Notes under the pieces: model-generated
Told to the model about the DNA's origin: nothing
What the model saw: only the letters and a program-made list of their open reading frames with translations
The model's database searches: none
DNA from: Alphaproteobacteria bacterium
GTDB taxonomy: Bacteria > Pseudomonadota > Alphaproteobacteria > Ferrovibrionales > Ferrovibrionaceae
Assembly (NCBI GenBank): GCA_018336035.1
Contig: JAGXRD010000147.1
Location: 1-64,000 of the forward strand
Direction of reading: 5' to 3'
DNA length: 64,000 bases
Translations under genes and position numbers: made by a program
Part shown: positions 24,455 to 32,859 of the stretch, one piece after another
How positions within the stretch are numbered: position 1 is the stretch's first letter
How the letters are laid out: each line of letters opens with the position of its first letter

Positions 24455-24486
24455 CAGAGATAGGAAGCCGAAAACCTGGCTTCAAG
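24455..24486 (-). promoter_or_regulatory. RpoH (sigma-32) promoter of hsp20
   Basis: On the minus strand CTTG (24486-24483), an 18-base spacer, then CCTATCTCTG (24464-24455). This matches the alphaproteobacterial heat-shock consensus CTTG-N17/18-CYTATNTNNG at every defined position. It points at the Hsp20 gene and fits its expected heat induction. Confidence 0.75.
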
Positions 24487-24530
24487 AGGGGGAAATTTTC
24501 AGGAAATCCGCGACTCCGCCGCGGCGAGCC

Positions 24531-24797
24531 TCAACCGATCGAGATCGGGTGCCATTTAAAGTCATGCAGCGCCCGGCCGCGCAGCACATCCGTCACATGC
24601 TTGGGTCCAACGAATTCCGGCGCCAGATTCACGCCCTGGGCGGCCAGCACGACAGTGGAATTCTTGAATAGCGGCTTCATCGCCGCAAGCGAGCGCGTCG
24701 CCATCTCATCAGTGGCGATGGCGGCATAGGCCACGTAGACCATCGTGATGATCTCGTTGCCCAGTTGAAAGGAAGCGGACTGGTAAACCTGAGCCAT
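24531..24797 (-). CDS. Small protein of unknown function
   Basis: An 88-residue protein beginning MAQVYQSASFQLGNEIITM. It alternates short hydrophobic stretches (VYVAYAAIA, STVVLAAQGV) with charged ones and lacks a signal peptide or a clear membrane helix. I do not recognise the family. It is a lone minus-strand gene between hsp20 and L31, with a perfect palindrome 83-100 bases upstream that could be its operator. Codon use looks like its neighbours. Confidence 0.55.
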   Translation of the reverse strand: MAQVYQSASFQLGNEIITMVYVAYAAIATDEMATRSLAAMKPLFKNSTVVLAAQGVNLAPEFVGPKHVTDVLRGRALHDFKWHPISIG

Positions 24798-24879
24798 GGC
24801 TGCGCTGGTTGTGTCGCCGCGAGGACGCGCGGATCAGACCTAAGGGGTAAAGCAGCCGTGGTTAATGAAACGTGGCCAG

Positions 24880-24897
24880 GTTTCACTTCCGTGAAAC
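24880..24897. promoter_or_regulatory. 18-bp palindrome GTTTCAC-N4-GTGAAAC
   Basis: A perfect inverted repeat with 7-bp arms and a 4-bp spacer (TTCC), in the gap between the L31 terminator and the 88-residue gene. The arm and spacer lengths suit a dimeric regulator. No T-run follows, so it is not a terminator. Confidence 0.4.
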
Positions 24898-24915
24898 TTC
24901 TTCGCCGGCCAAAGA

Positions 24916-24947
24916 AAAAGGCGGCCGGGACATCCGGGCCGCCTTTT
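24916..24947 (-). terminator. Terminator after rpmE (bidirectional shape)
   Basis: GGCGGCC (24920-24926) pairs with GGCCGCC (24937-24943) and is flanked by A and T runs on both sides. Read on the minus strand, a TTTT tract follows the stem 44 bases after the rpmE stop. Confidence 0.8.
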
Positions 24948-24990
24948 ATCTGCCGGAGCCGTGGCCCCGACGTCATCCGAATACGGTCGA

Positions 24991-25218
24991 TTACTTCTTC
25001 AGGCCGAAGCTGCCGAAGCGCTTCTTGAACTTGGCCACCTGGCCACCCGCTTCGTTCAGACGGGCCGGGCCGCCGGTCCAGGCCGGATGCGAGGTCGAGT
25101 CGATGTCGAGCATCATGGTGTCGCCCGGCTTACCCCAGGTCGAACGGGTGGTGTAGACGGTGCCGTCCGTCATCTGCACCTTGATCTCATGGTAATCGGG
25201 ATGGATATCGGCCTTCAT
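24991..25218 (-). CDS. rpmE: 50S ribosomal protein L31
   Basis: A 75-residue protein beginning [20 protein letters not shown] and carrying [24 protein letters not shown], the L31 core. The zinc-binding cysteines of the C+ form are absent, so this is the C-minus form common in alphaproteobacteria. It forms part of the intersubunit bridge of the ribosome. It is a single gene with its own terminator. Confidence 0.95.
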   Translation of the reverse strand: MKADIHPDYHEIKVQMTDGTVYTTRSTWGKPGDTMMLDIDSTSHPAWTGGPARLNEAGGQVAKFKKRFGSFGLKK

Positions 25219-25373
25219 GACAGGTCTCCTGAGCCTGCCCCCAACTCATGGCACCATCGCCATGATGGTCGGGGGGAGCTGTAAATCGAGGGGGCGTTAT
25301 AGCCACAAGCCCCTCCCCCTGCAACCCCGAACCGGAGGGGGCCAATAACCAAACAAAATCAAACTATTATTGG

Positions 25374-26774
25374 CTATCCCCCGGCCAGATTGCGGCGGCG
25401 CTGGAATTCGGCCGGATCAACCAGGTCGATGCCCAGTTTTTCCAGCCCGTCCAGAATCGGAATGAAAACGTTCAGACTGGCATTCGACTTGTTTTCGCCC
25501 ATGGCGTAGCCCCCCATCACGACGCCAATCAGATTGCCATGCCGGTCGAGCATCGGCCCGCCACTGTTGCCGCCATGGACTGACACATCAGCCTGGATGA
25601 GATCGAAAGGCTGCGAGGGCGGGCGAGCCGGCCGCCAGGCGCTGACCACACCGCGGGTCACCGTCCATGCCAGACTACGCATTTGTGGTGCCCCTATGAC
25701 ATAGACCTCTTCGGTCACTGTCACTGGCGCGTCACGGACAGCCATGGCGGGATAGCCGCTGCCTTCGAGTTGGACCAGAGCGACATCACGAAGCTCATGC
25801 GAACGCAGCACCTCGCCCACCACCGCCCGGCCGGAGACCAGCCGCACGCGCACAAAGCGCTGGCTGCCGACGACATGCCTGTTGGTGATCATCAATCCGT
25901 CTTCGGACACGATGAAGCCGGAGCCGTGGCTGGTATCGCTGCCTTCAATCAGCACCGTGGCACTGCGCAATCGGTCGATGTGGGTGTTGATCGGCTGTTG
26001 CGACAGCGCCGTGCGCCGCAAGGGAATACGCGACCGATCTTCTGTAACGGTGCGTGCCGTAGGCGATGGCAGCGGGGCACGTTCCGTCATCATTTTGCGC
26101 AAGTCAGGCGAGACGGCCAACTGGTTCGTGGCATCGGCGAAAGCAAGCTGCATCAGCAGCTTCTGATCCGGTGAAATCGCATCCGTGGTTTCGAATTTGC
26201 CTTCGTTGCGCTGGCGCAGGATCACCTGCCGCCGCACCGGATCGAAAACCTGCCAGTCGACCGTAACGCGCGACTTGCCACGGATGCCGACCATATGCCG
26301 GCCGGTGAAATCGCAGAGCGCGCGGACGTCCATATCCATCTCGGTGATGGAGAGGCCGAACTGCAGTTCACCGCCCTCTTCGCGCTGCGCGCCGAAAAGC
26401 TGACCGGGATCGCCGACCACTTTGAACCCATGGCCACTCATCACACGATAAAACGTATCGCTCCATTCACTGCTGCGGTCCTGACTGCGCGGCTGCTGCT
26501 GAAGGATCGGACCCATGACGCCCACGCCGGTACACATCGTGCCGATCTCGCCCGAGACCCGGCCGATTTCCTTGCCGCGCGGGACATCGATCTGCACGAC
26601 GGAGAGTTCGATCGAGCGGCCATCCAGCCCGGACTGCTGGCCCGGCGCGATGGTGCTGCCATCGGCGAGTTGCACCGGCTTGGCGGCAATGGCCGGCGGC
26701 GATTTGGGGGCCACGCAGGCGGAAAGCGTGGCGGCAAGGGCGAGCGCGGCGAGGCGGGACAGCAGAACGGGCAT
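25374..26774 (-). CDS. Lipoprotein with trypsin-like serine protease domain
   Basis: A 466-residue protein. The lipobox LSAC (about residues 17-20) predicts a lipoprotein. An N-terminal domain (about 40-230: SIELSVVQIDVPRGKEIGRV, FKVVGDPGQLF, QFGLSITEMDMDV) resembles GNA1162/CsgG-like envelope lipoprotein domains, but this is only a structural guess. The C-terminal half is a trypsin-like protease with a complete triad: His in MITNRHVVG, Asp in LRDVALVQL and Ser in VHGGNSGGPM. No PDZ domain follows, unlike DegP. It may process envelope proteins. It is divergent from the ABC exporter. Confidence 0.8.
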   Translation of the reverse strand: MPVLLSRLAALALAATLSACVAPKSPPAIAAKPVQLADGSTIAPGQQSGLDGRSIELSVVQIDVPRGKEIGRVSGEIGTMCTGVGVMGPILQQQPRSQDRSSEWSDTFYRVMSGHGFKVVGDPGQLFGAQREEGGELQFGLSITEMDMDVRALCDFTGRHMVGIRGKSRVTVDWQVFDPVRRQVILRQRNEGKFETTDAISPDQKLLMQLAFADATNQLAVSPDLRKMMTERAPLPSPTARTVTEDRSRIPLRRTALSQQPINTHIDRLRSATVLIEGSDTSHGSGFIVSEDGLMITNRHVVGSQRFVRVRLVSGRAVVGEVLRSHELRDVALVQLEGSGYPAMAVRDAPVTVTEEVYVIGAPQMRSLAWTVTRGVVSAWRPARPPSQPFDLIQADVSVHGGNSGGPMLDRHGNLIGVVMGGYAMGENKSNASLNVFIPILDGLEKLGIDLVDPAEFQRRRNLAGG

Positions 26775-26865
26775 GGGACTCTCTTGAGAGGAGAGGACGG
26801 GATTTTACAGATATCTATAATAGCAATTACGGAACATAAAGTGAAATTCCCGCGCCAAGTCGGTT

Positions 26866-26883
26866 TGAATACAATCGTATTCA
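26866..26883. promoter_or_regulatory. 18-bp palindrome between divergent genes
   Basis: TGAATAC (26866-26872), AATC, GTATTCA (26877-26883): a perfect inverted repeat in the 206-base AT-rich gap between the protease and the ABC exporter. It could control both genes. A TATTAT -10-like box for the minus-strand gene lies nearby (about 26817-26822). Confidence 0.4.
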
Positions 26884-26980
26884 TTATTACCCCGCGACCG
26901 GAGCGCGCAGTGCCGGTGGTTGCGTTGTCCCTCCGGGCTGCGGTCGGTATAACCATCTGAGTTTTCAGCCAGACAAGCCC

Positions 26981-28777
26981 ATGCCGCCCGCCGACAGCAC
27001 AAATTCCAAGCGCCCGCCGATCTCGGCGCTGAAGCATGTTTTCCGTTTCGTTGCTCCCTATCGCTGGATGGCGGCCGGGGCGGCCGTGGCGCTGGTCGTC
27101 ACCTCGGGCGCCATGCTGATGATCGGCCAGGCAATCCGCCGGGTGATTGATGCCGGCTTCGGCGCCGGCAACGGCGACTATCTCGACCTCTATTTCGGCG
27201 CGCTGTTCGGCGTTGTCGTCATCCTCGCCTTCGGCACCTTCGCGCGCTTCTACTGCGTCACCTGGATCGGTGAGCGCGTGGTCGCCGATATCCGCAAGGC
27301 GGTCTACAGCCATGTGATGAAGCTGAGCCCGGCCTTCTTTGAAACCACCCGCAGCGGCGAGGTGCTGTCGCGGCTGACCACGGATACTGAACTGATCCAG
27401 ACCCTGGTCGGCTCGTCGATCTCGGTGGCCTTGCGCAACACGCTGCTGTTCGTGGGCAGTGCCGGGCTTCTGATTGTCACCTCGCCGCGGCTGACCTTGC
27501 TGGTCGCGCTGGTCATCCCGCTGGTGGTGCTGCCGATCATCGTGCTGGGTCGACGCTTACGCAAACTGTCGCGCGAAAGCCAGGACCGCATCGCCGACCT
27601 GTCGGCCCGCGCCGGCGAGACGCTGAACGCCATCACCACGGTGCAGGCCTATACCTATGAAGCGCGCGAGGGCGAACGTTTTGGCCGCCATGCCGAGGAT
27701 GCCTTCACCACTGCCGTGCGCCGCATCCGGGCGCGCGCCTGGCTGACCGCGCTGGTCATGCTGCTGGTCTTCGGCGCAGTGAATGCCGTGATGTGGATCG
27801 GCGGCAAGGCGGTATTTGCCGGCGAGATGTCGGCCGGCGAACTCAGCGCCTTTGTCTTCTACGCCATCATCGGCGCCTCGTCGGTCGGATCGCTGTCGGA
27901 AACCTGGGGCGATGTGCAGCGTGCCTCTGGCGCCGCCGAACGCCTGATGCAGCTGCTCGCCACCGAACCCGCGATCCGCGCGCCGGTCGCGCCGCTGCAG
28001 CTGCCTGCGCCGCCGAGCGGCCGCCTGCAGTTCGAGTCCGTGCGCTTTCACTATCCGGCCCGACCGCAGACGCCCGCGCTCGATGGCCTGAGCCTCGATG
28101 TCGCCGCCGGCGAGACCGTCGCCATCGTCGGACCTTCGGGTGCCGGCAAGACCACCTTGTTCCAGCTGCTGCTGCGCTTCTACGACCCGGAAAGCGGCAG
28201 CATCCGCTTCGACGGTATCGATATCGCAAAACTCGATCCCGTCAGCTTGCGCCAGCAGATCGGCCTGGTGGCGCAGGAGCCGGTGATCTTCGGCGCCACG
28301 GTGGCCGAGAATATCCGCTACGGCCGTCCTGAAGCGTCTGACGCCGACGTGCAGGCCGCCGCCGAAGCCGCCGCCGCGCATGGCTTCATCCAGGCGCTGC
28401 CGCAGGGCTACGACACGTATCTGGGCGAACGCGGCGTGCGTCTGTCCGGCGGCCAGCGCCAGCGCATCGCGATTGCGCGCGCTTTGCTGCGCGATCCGCC
28501 GGTGCTGCTGCTCGACGAGGCCACGTCGTCACTCGATGCAGAATCCGAACGCAAGCTGCAAGTGGCACTCGAACGTCTGATGCAGGGCCGCACGACTTTG
28601 GTGATCGCGCATCGCCTCGCCACCGTGCAGAAAGCCGACCGTATCGTGGTGATGGACCAGGGCCGCATCGTCGCCTCCGGCCGCCATGAGAGCCTGATGG
28701 CGGAAGACGGGCTCTATGCGCGCCTCGCGCGCCTGCAGTTCATGACAGGCAAGACCGAGTCCGATGCCGCCGCGTAG
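26981..28777 (+). CDS. ABC exporter, fused permease and ATPase
   Basis: A 598-residue half-transporter of the MsbA-related type common in alphaproteobacteria (TIGR02204-like). Six membrane helices fill about residues 25-300. The ATPase has Walker A VGPSGAGKTTL (about 381-391), Q-loop LVAQEPVIFG, signature [18 protein letters not shown] (about 486-503), Walker B VLLLDEATSSLD and switch His VIAHRLAT. It works as a dimer, exporting a lipid or hydrophobic compound; the substrate is unknown. The next gene starts within its last 14 bases. Confidence 0.88.
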   Translation: MPPADSTNSKRPPISALKHVFRFVAPYRWMAAGAAVALVVTSGAMLMIGQAIRRVIDAGFGAGNGDYLDLYFGALFGVVVILAFGTFARFYCVTWIGERVVADIRKAVYSHVMKLSPAFFETTRSGEVLSRLTTDTELIQTLVGSSISVALRNTLLFVGSAGLLIVTSPRLTLLVALVIPLVVLPIIVLGRRLRKLSRESQDRIADLSARAGETLNAITTVQAYTYEAREGERFGRHAEDAFTTAVRRIRARAWLTALVMLLVFGAVNAVMWIGGKAVFAGEMSAGELSAFVFYAIIGASSVGSLSETWGDVQRASGAAERLMQLLATEPAIRAPVAPLQLPAPPSGRLQFESVRFHYPARPQTPALDGLSLDVAAGETVAIVGPSGAGKTTLFQLLLRFYDPESGSIRFDGIDIAKLDPVSLRQQIGLVAQEPVIFGATVAENIRYGRPEASDADVQAAAEAAAAHGFIQALPQGYDTYLGERGVRLSGGQRQRIAIARALLRDPPVLLLDEATSSLDAESERKLQVALERLMQGRTTLVIAHRLATVQKADRIVVMDQGRIVASGRHESLMAEDGLYARLARLQFMTGKTESDAAA

Positions 28778-29897
28778 ACGCCGCGAGGACAAGCTGCTGC
28801 CGCGGCGACTGATGCGCTTCTGGTGGCGCTTCCTCGCCATCGCCCTCGTTCTGTATGTCGGCTACACGATCTGGCTCGGCGGCGCCTATCGCGACACCGA
28901 GGCTTTCACCGCCGGGCAATGCCAGGCCATCGCCGCGCCGCCCGGCCCGGAAGACATGGCTTTGCTGCCCGACGGCCCCGATCTACAGCCCGGCGCGATT
29001 ATCTCAAGCCAGGACCGCCGCAACCGCGAGGCCCCCGGCGGCCTGTATTTCTATGATATGAGCAGCCGCCCCGGCAGCTTCACCAAACTCGAGCTGCCTT
29101 CGAGCCTCGTCCTGCATCCGCATGGCCTCAGCCTGTTCGTGGCGCAGGATGGCCAGATGTTCCTGCATGTGATCAATCATCGCAGCCGTGAGCGCCATAC
29201 CGTCGAAATCTTCTCGGTGCAGCGCAGCGCCGGCACAGCGGCCCCCAGCCTGCGCCATCGCGGCAGCGTCTCGAGCGACCTGTTCGTGCATCCCAACGGC
29301 ATCGCCGCCGCCGGACCGGAGTCTTTCTACCTGACCAACGACCGCGGCCCTGGCCCGCGCTGGATGCATATGGTGGAGAACCTGGCGCAGCTATCGCGCT
29401 CCACTGTGGTCTATCACGATGGCCGCGGCGCCCGCGTGGTGGCGGAAGACATCGCCTTTGCCAACGGCATCGAGATCAGCGCCGATGGCGGCACCGTGCT
29501 GGTCGGCTCGACGCAATGGCGCATGCTGCTCGCCTTCACCCGCGAGGTGCAGAGCGGCATGCTGCTGCGCAGCGGCAGCCTGGCACTGCCCGGCGGCGCC
29601 GACAATATCCGGCGCGATTCAGATGGCAATCTCTGGGTCGCCGCGCATCCCAATGCCTTCGCCTTTATCGGCCATGCCATGGATGCCGAAAAGGAAAGCC
29701 CGAGCATGATCCTGCGCCTGGCGCGGGACAATCGCGGCGTGGTGCATACCGAAGAGGCCTTCGGCGATCCTGGCACGCTGATTTCGGGTGCCAGCGTCGG
29801 CGTCCACCGGCAGGGCCGGCTGCTGATCGGTTCGGTATTCCAGCCCACCATGCTGGACTGCCTGATCGACCAAACGAAGCTGCGCGCGACGAATTAG
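28764..29897 (+). CDS. Paraoxonase/arylesterase-like beta-propeller protein with N-terminal anchor
   Basis: A 377-residue protein. A basic N-terminus precedes one membrane segment (FLAIALVLYVGYTIWLGGAY, about 23-42), so the propeller should face the periplasm. The propeller has LVLHPHGLSLF, FVHPNGIAAAGPESFYLTNDRG, DIAFANGIEIS and LPGGADNIRRDSDGNLWVA, matching the calcium-ligand blades of paraoxonases and SMP-30 proteins. The family hydrolyses lactones and esters. ATG 28764 overlaps the ABC gene; ATG 28812, just before the helix, is an alternative. It is probably co-transcribed with the exporter. Confidence 0.78.
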   Translation: MPPRRRREDKLLPRRLMRFWWRFLAIALVLYVGYTIWLGGAYRDTEAFTAGQCQAIAAPPGPEDMALLPDGPDLQPGAIISSQDRRNREAPGGLYFYDMSSRPGSFTKLELPSSLVLHPHGLSLFVAQDGQMFLHVINHRSRERHTVEIFSVQRSAGTAAPSLRHRGSVSSDLFVHPNGIAAAGPESFYLTNDRGPGPRWMHMVENLAQLSRSTVVYHDGRGARVVAEDIAFANGIEISADGGTVLVGSTQWRMLLAFTREVQSGMLLRSGSLALPGGADNIRRDSDGNLWVAAHPNAFAFIGHAMDAEKESPSMILRLARDNRGVVHTEEAFGDPGTLISGASVGVHRQGRLLIGSVFQPTMLDCLIDQTKLRATN

Positions 29898-30379
29898 AAC
29901 CTGTAAGCGCCGCACTGGTCGAGGCGCAGCACGCTCTCCTGCTGGAAACGCGATTTATAATCCGCGACGATGGTGCTGAGCCTGGCGTTGATCTCGGCGT
30001 CGTTGCGATGCGCCACCATCAGGATATAGGTGTTTTCGCGCGTCGTTGCCCCATCGGCTCCAGAGCGATAAAAGCCCTGCCCTTCCAGCACCGTGAAACC
30101 ATCCGGCAGGCGCGGCACGATGGCGGATTCGACAAAGCCATGCCATTCGCTGCCATCCAGATGCCGCACATGTTCGCCATGGCGAATGGCCGTCCCGAAG
30201 AACAGCAGCGCACTTTGCTGCCGGCAATGCAGCAGGGGGGTGAGCCAGATATACACGCCGGCCGCCACGATGATCGCCAGTGCGATCATGCCGCCGGCCA
30301 GCGCCAGCACCACCCTCGCCTGCAGGGCGCCGAGCCGTTCACCGACCTTGAGAAATGCTTCCTCGAACATGGTGGCCAC
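29894..30379 (-). CDS. DUF3574 membrane-anchored protein
   Basis: A 161-residue protein with one N-terminal membrane helix (VVLALAGGMIALAIIVAAGVYIWL). The DUF3574 domain has ALLFFGTAIRHG, WHGFVESAIVPRLPDGFTVLEGQG and a C-terminal YKSRFQQESVLRLDQCGAYRF. The function of this domain is unknown; it is small, exported and found in many proteobacteria. The 3' end overlaps the convergent propeller gene by 4 bases. ATG 30370 is an alternative start. Confidence 0.72.
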   Translation of the reverse strand: MATMFEEAFLKVGERLGALQARVVLALAGGMIALAIIVAAGVYIWLTPLLHCRQQSALLFFGTAIRHGEHVRHLDGSEWHGFVESAIVPRLPDGFTVLEGQGFYRSGADGATTRENTYILMVAHRNDAEINARLSTIVADYKSRFQQESVLRLDQCGAYRF

Positions 30380-30394
30380 GCGTGCCTTTCCCGG

Positions 30395-31465
30395 TCAGCG
30401 TTCGGTCAGCTTCAGTTCGATGCGACGGTTGCGGCGGAAGGCCGTCTGGTCTTCGCGGTTGTCCAGCGGCTGGAACTCGCCGAAGCCGGTGGCGGCCAGC
30501 CGTTCGACCGGCACACCCTGGGAGGCCAGGAATTTCACCACCGAAATGGCACGCGCGGAGGACAACTCCCAGTTCGAGGGGAATTGCGCCGTATTGATCG
30601 GCAGCTTGTCGGTATGGCCATCCACACGCAGCACCCAGGGCAACTCCTTGGGAATCTTCTCGCTGATCTCGATCAGAGTCCTGGCCAGCTTGCCGATCTG
30701 TTCACGACCTTCCGGCTTCAGTTCGGCCGACGCAGAGTCGAACAGCACTTCCGACTGGAAGACGAAGCGGTCGCCGACGATCTGGATGTCGCGGCGGTTG
30801 CCCAGCGCCTGACGCAGCCGGCCGAAAAATTCCGAGCGATAATTGGTCAGCTCGTCGACCTTGCGCGCCAGCGCGGCATTCAGCCGGCGGCCAAGATCGC
30901 TCACCTGCGCCTGATTGGCTTTATCCTTCTCTTCGCTCTCTTTCAGGATACGCTCGATCTGCGCCATCTGCTCACGCAGCGCCATGATCTGCCGGTTCAG
31001 CAGATCGACCTGGCTGCGCGCCTCCGAGGTCAACCGCTTCTCCTGATCCAGCTGGCCGGTACTCGAAACCAGCTTGCCTTGCAGATCGATCACGATCTGC
31101 TGCTGCTCGGCCAGTTTCTTCTCGGCATCGTCGGCGCGCGCCTGGCTGTCGGCCAGCACGGCGGCGAGCTGGTCGCGTTCGGCATTGGCGGTGCTCAGCG
31201 TGGCCTGCAGGTTGGTGATGTCGAGGCGTAATGCGGCATTGTTGCGCTTTTCCAGGCCAAGCTGCTCCACGAGGCCGGCCAGTTCGCTGCGCAGCCCCTC
31301 GATGGCCTTGTCACGACCCGAGATCGCATTGGCGAGGAAGAACTGCGACAGCATGAACACCGCCAGCACGAAGACGATGACCATGAGCAATGTCGACAGC
31401 ACATCGACATAGCCCGGCCAGGGGCCGGCGCTCTGATGTCCGTTGCGCCTGCGGCTCAGGGCCAT
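30395..31465 (-). CDS. OmpA/MotB-type peptidoglycan-binding membrane protein
   Basis: A 356-residue protein built like MotB. One N-terminal helix (YVDVLSTLLMVIVFVLAVFML) has Asp at the channel-facing position. A coiled coil runs from about residue 50 to 215. A C-terminal OmpA domain has FDSASAELKPEGREQIGKLA, VDGHTDKLPI and SSARAISVVKFLASQGVP. It should anchor to peptidoglycan and couple with the MotA/ExbB-like protein encoded just upstream (6 bases between them). This is an envelope energy-transducing pair; its cargo is unknown. Confidence 0.82.
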   Translation of the reverse strand: MALSRRRNGHQSAGPWPGYVDVLSTLLMVIVFVLAVFMLSQFFLANAISGRDKAIEGLRSELAGLVEQLGLEKRNNAALRLDITNLQATLSTANAERDQLAAVLADSQARADDAEKKLAEQQQIVIDLQGKLVSSTGQLDQEKRLTSEARSQVDLLNRQIMALREQMAQIERILKESEEKDKANQAQVSDLGRRLNAALARKVDELTNYRSEFFGRLRQALGNRRDIQIVGDRFVFQSEVLFDSASAELKPEGREQIGKLARTLIEISEKIPKELPWVLRVDGHTDKLPINTAQFPSNWELSSARAISVVKFLASQGVPVERLAATGFGEFQPLDNREDQTAFRRNRRIELKLTER

Positions 31466-31471
31466 GGCGCG

Positions 31472-32626
31472 TTACCGGCGCTGGCTGTTGTCGGCCGCCG
31501 CCGCGATGGTGCGCGACAGCAGCTTGATTTCAGCGCGCATATCATCGACCAGCTTGGCCCGCCCCTGCGCCGCGTCGTCGAGCAGGCGGGTCAGCAGCAC
31601 ATCCATGTTGCGCAGATGGCCACGGCTGGCGGCATCGAAGCCGCCGCTTTCGGTGCCGCTGGCCAGTTTGGCCATGATCGGCCGCATCTCGATCTGGTGC
31701 TCGGTCAGCTTGAGCAGCAGGCCCTGTTCGGCGCGCATCTGCTCAGTGAGCAGGCTGAGCTTCTCGTTGAGTTGCAGCAATGCCGCGCCGGTCTGCGTGC
31801 GGCTGTCCTCGCCGCGCGCCATGGTGCGCTGCAGGTTGTCGAGGCTATCGGCGGTCTGTTCCAGAAGCGCCTGCACATAGGCCGGCACCGACTGGTCGCC
31901 CTCTACCACCCCACCGCCGCCAACACGGGTGAAGCCGGCGAGCCATTCTTCCAGATCGTTGTAGAAGCGGTTCTGCGCCTGGCCGGCCTGCAGGTCGAGG
32001 AAGCCGAGGATCAGCGAACCGGCCAGACCCATCATCGAGGTGGAGAAGGCCAGGCCCATGCCGGACAGCGGCGCTTCCAGTCCGCCTTTCAGCTTGGCGA
32101 ACATCGCGGTGATGTCTTCGCTGGCATTCAGCGACAGACCGTTGATGGTATCGGCCACGGAGTTGATGGTTTCCAGCAGGCCCCAGAAAGTGCCGAGCAG
32201 GCCGAGAAAAACTGTCAGCCCGATGAAGTAGCGCGAGATTTCGCGGCCTTCATCCAGCCGGGAGCCGACCGAGTCCAGCAGGGCGCGCGTGGCGGTGGCA
32301 TGCAGCGAGCCGCGCGGGCTGCGATTGGCCAGCATGCGCGATAGTGGCGCCAGCAGGCTGGAAGGTTCGCCGATATTGCTGCCGCCGCTGCGCTGGGCCT
32401 TCTGCCAGGCCTCGACCCAGTTGGCTTCGCGGCCGATCTCCCAGACCTGGCGGAATGTGTAGAGGATGCCGATCACCACCACGGCGCTGATCAGACTGTT
32501 GAGTGCCACATTGGCCATGAAGGCCCGCAGCAGAGTGTTGTGCAGCACGGCGATCACCACGCCGACGCCGGCGAGGAACAGCACCATGCGCAACAGAAAA
32601 CGGCCTGGCTTGGTCATGAATTCCAT
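31472..32626 (-). CDS. MotA/TolQ/ExbB-like proton channel protein
   Basis: A 384-residue protein. Two N-terminal helices (LRMVLFLAGVGVVIAVL; LISAVVVIGILYTF) and the channel region YFIGLTVFLGLLGTFWGLLET plus LSGMGLAFSTSMMGLAGSLIL carry the MotA/TolQ/ExbB signature. A helical C-terminal tail (about 250-384) is longer than in ExbB. It is encoded directly before an OmpA/MotB-like partner, so the two likely form a proton-driven complex. Flagellar genes are absent around it. The start MEFMTKPG has TGGAAT upstream; MTKPG is an alternative. Confidence 0.82.
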   Translation of the reverse strand: MEFMTKPGRFLLRMVLFLAGVGVVIAVLHNTLLRAFMANVALNSLISAVVVIGILYTFRQVWEIGREANWVEAWQKAQRSGGSNIGEPSSLLAPLSRMLANRSPRGSLHATATRALLDSVGSRLDEGREISRYFIGLTVFLGLLGTFWGLLETINSVADTINGLSLNASEDITAMFAKLKGGLEAPLSGMGLAFSTSMMGLAGSLILGFLDLQAGQAQNRFYNDLEEWLAGFTRVGGGGVVEGDQSVPAYVQALLEQTADSLDNLQRTMARGEDSRTQTGAALLQLNEKLSLLTEQMRAEQGLLLKLTEHQIEMRPIMAKLASGTESGGFDAASRGHLRNMDVLLTRLLDDAAQGRAKLVDDMRAEIKLLSRTIAAAADNSQRR

Positions 32627-32734
32627 CCTTCCGCTTCTGCGTTAAGGGCCGAATACGGCAATTTCACGGCACCTGCCGTCGGCGGACGGCCATCTGGCAA
32701 GACGGGGGCTGGAGCGGCCCGCAGGTGAATGGGA

Positions 32735-32750
32735 ATTCGCCCAGGCGAAT
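32735..32750. promoter_or_regulatory. 16-bp palindrome upstream of the channel gene
   Basis: ATTCGCC-CA-GGCGAAT is a perfect inverted repeat, and GCGAATCA is repeated again 13 bases downstream. It lies in the 233-base gap before the MotA/ExbB-like gene (minus strand), where an operator would be expected. No small gene was found in this gap. Confidence 0.35.
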
Positions 32751-32859
32751 CAGCATAGCGAATCACTACACGAACTGCTGAATGATCGCCCAGGGCAGCG
32801 AACCGTAGCAACCCCGGATATGCGACGGAATGGTGTCGGTCCGACGATGTCTGTTCGGC

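Noticed and set aside
30395-32626. Zorya-type anti-phage system
   Set aside because: The MotA/MotB-like pair recalls ZorA/ZorB, but no ZorC, ZorD or ZorE gene is present and the sizes and context fit a chromosomal envelope pair.
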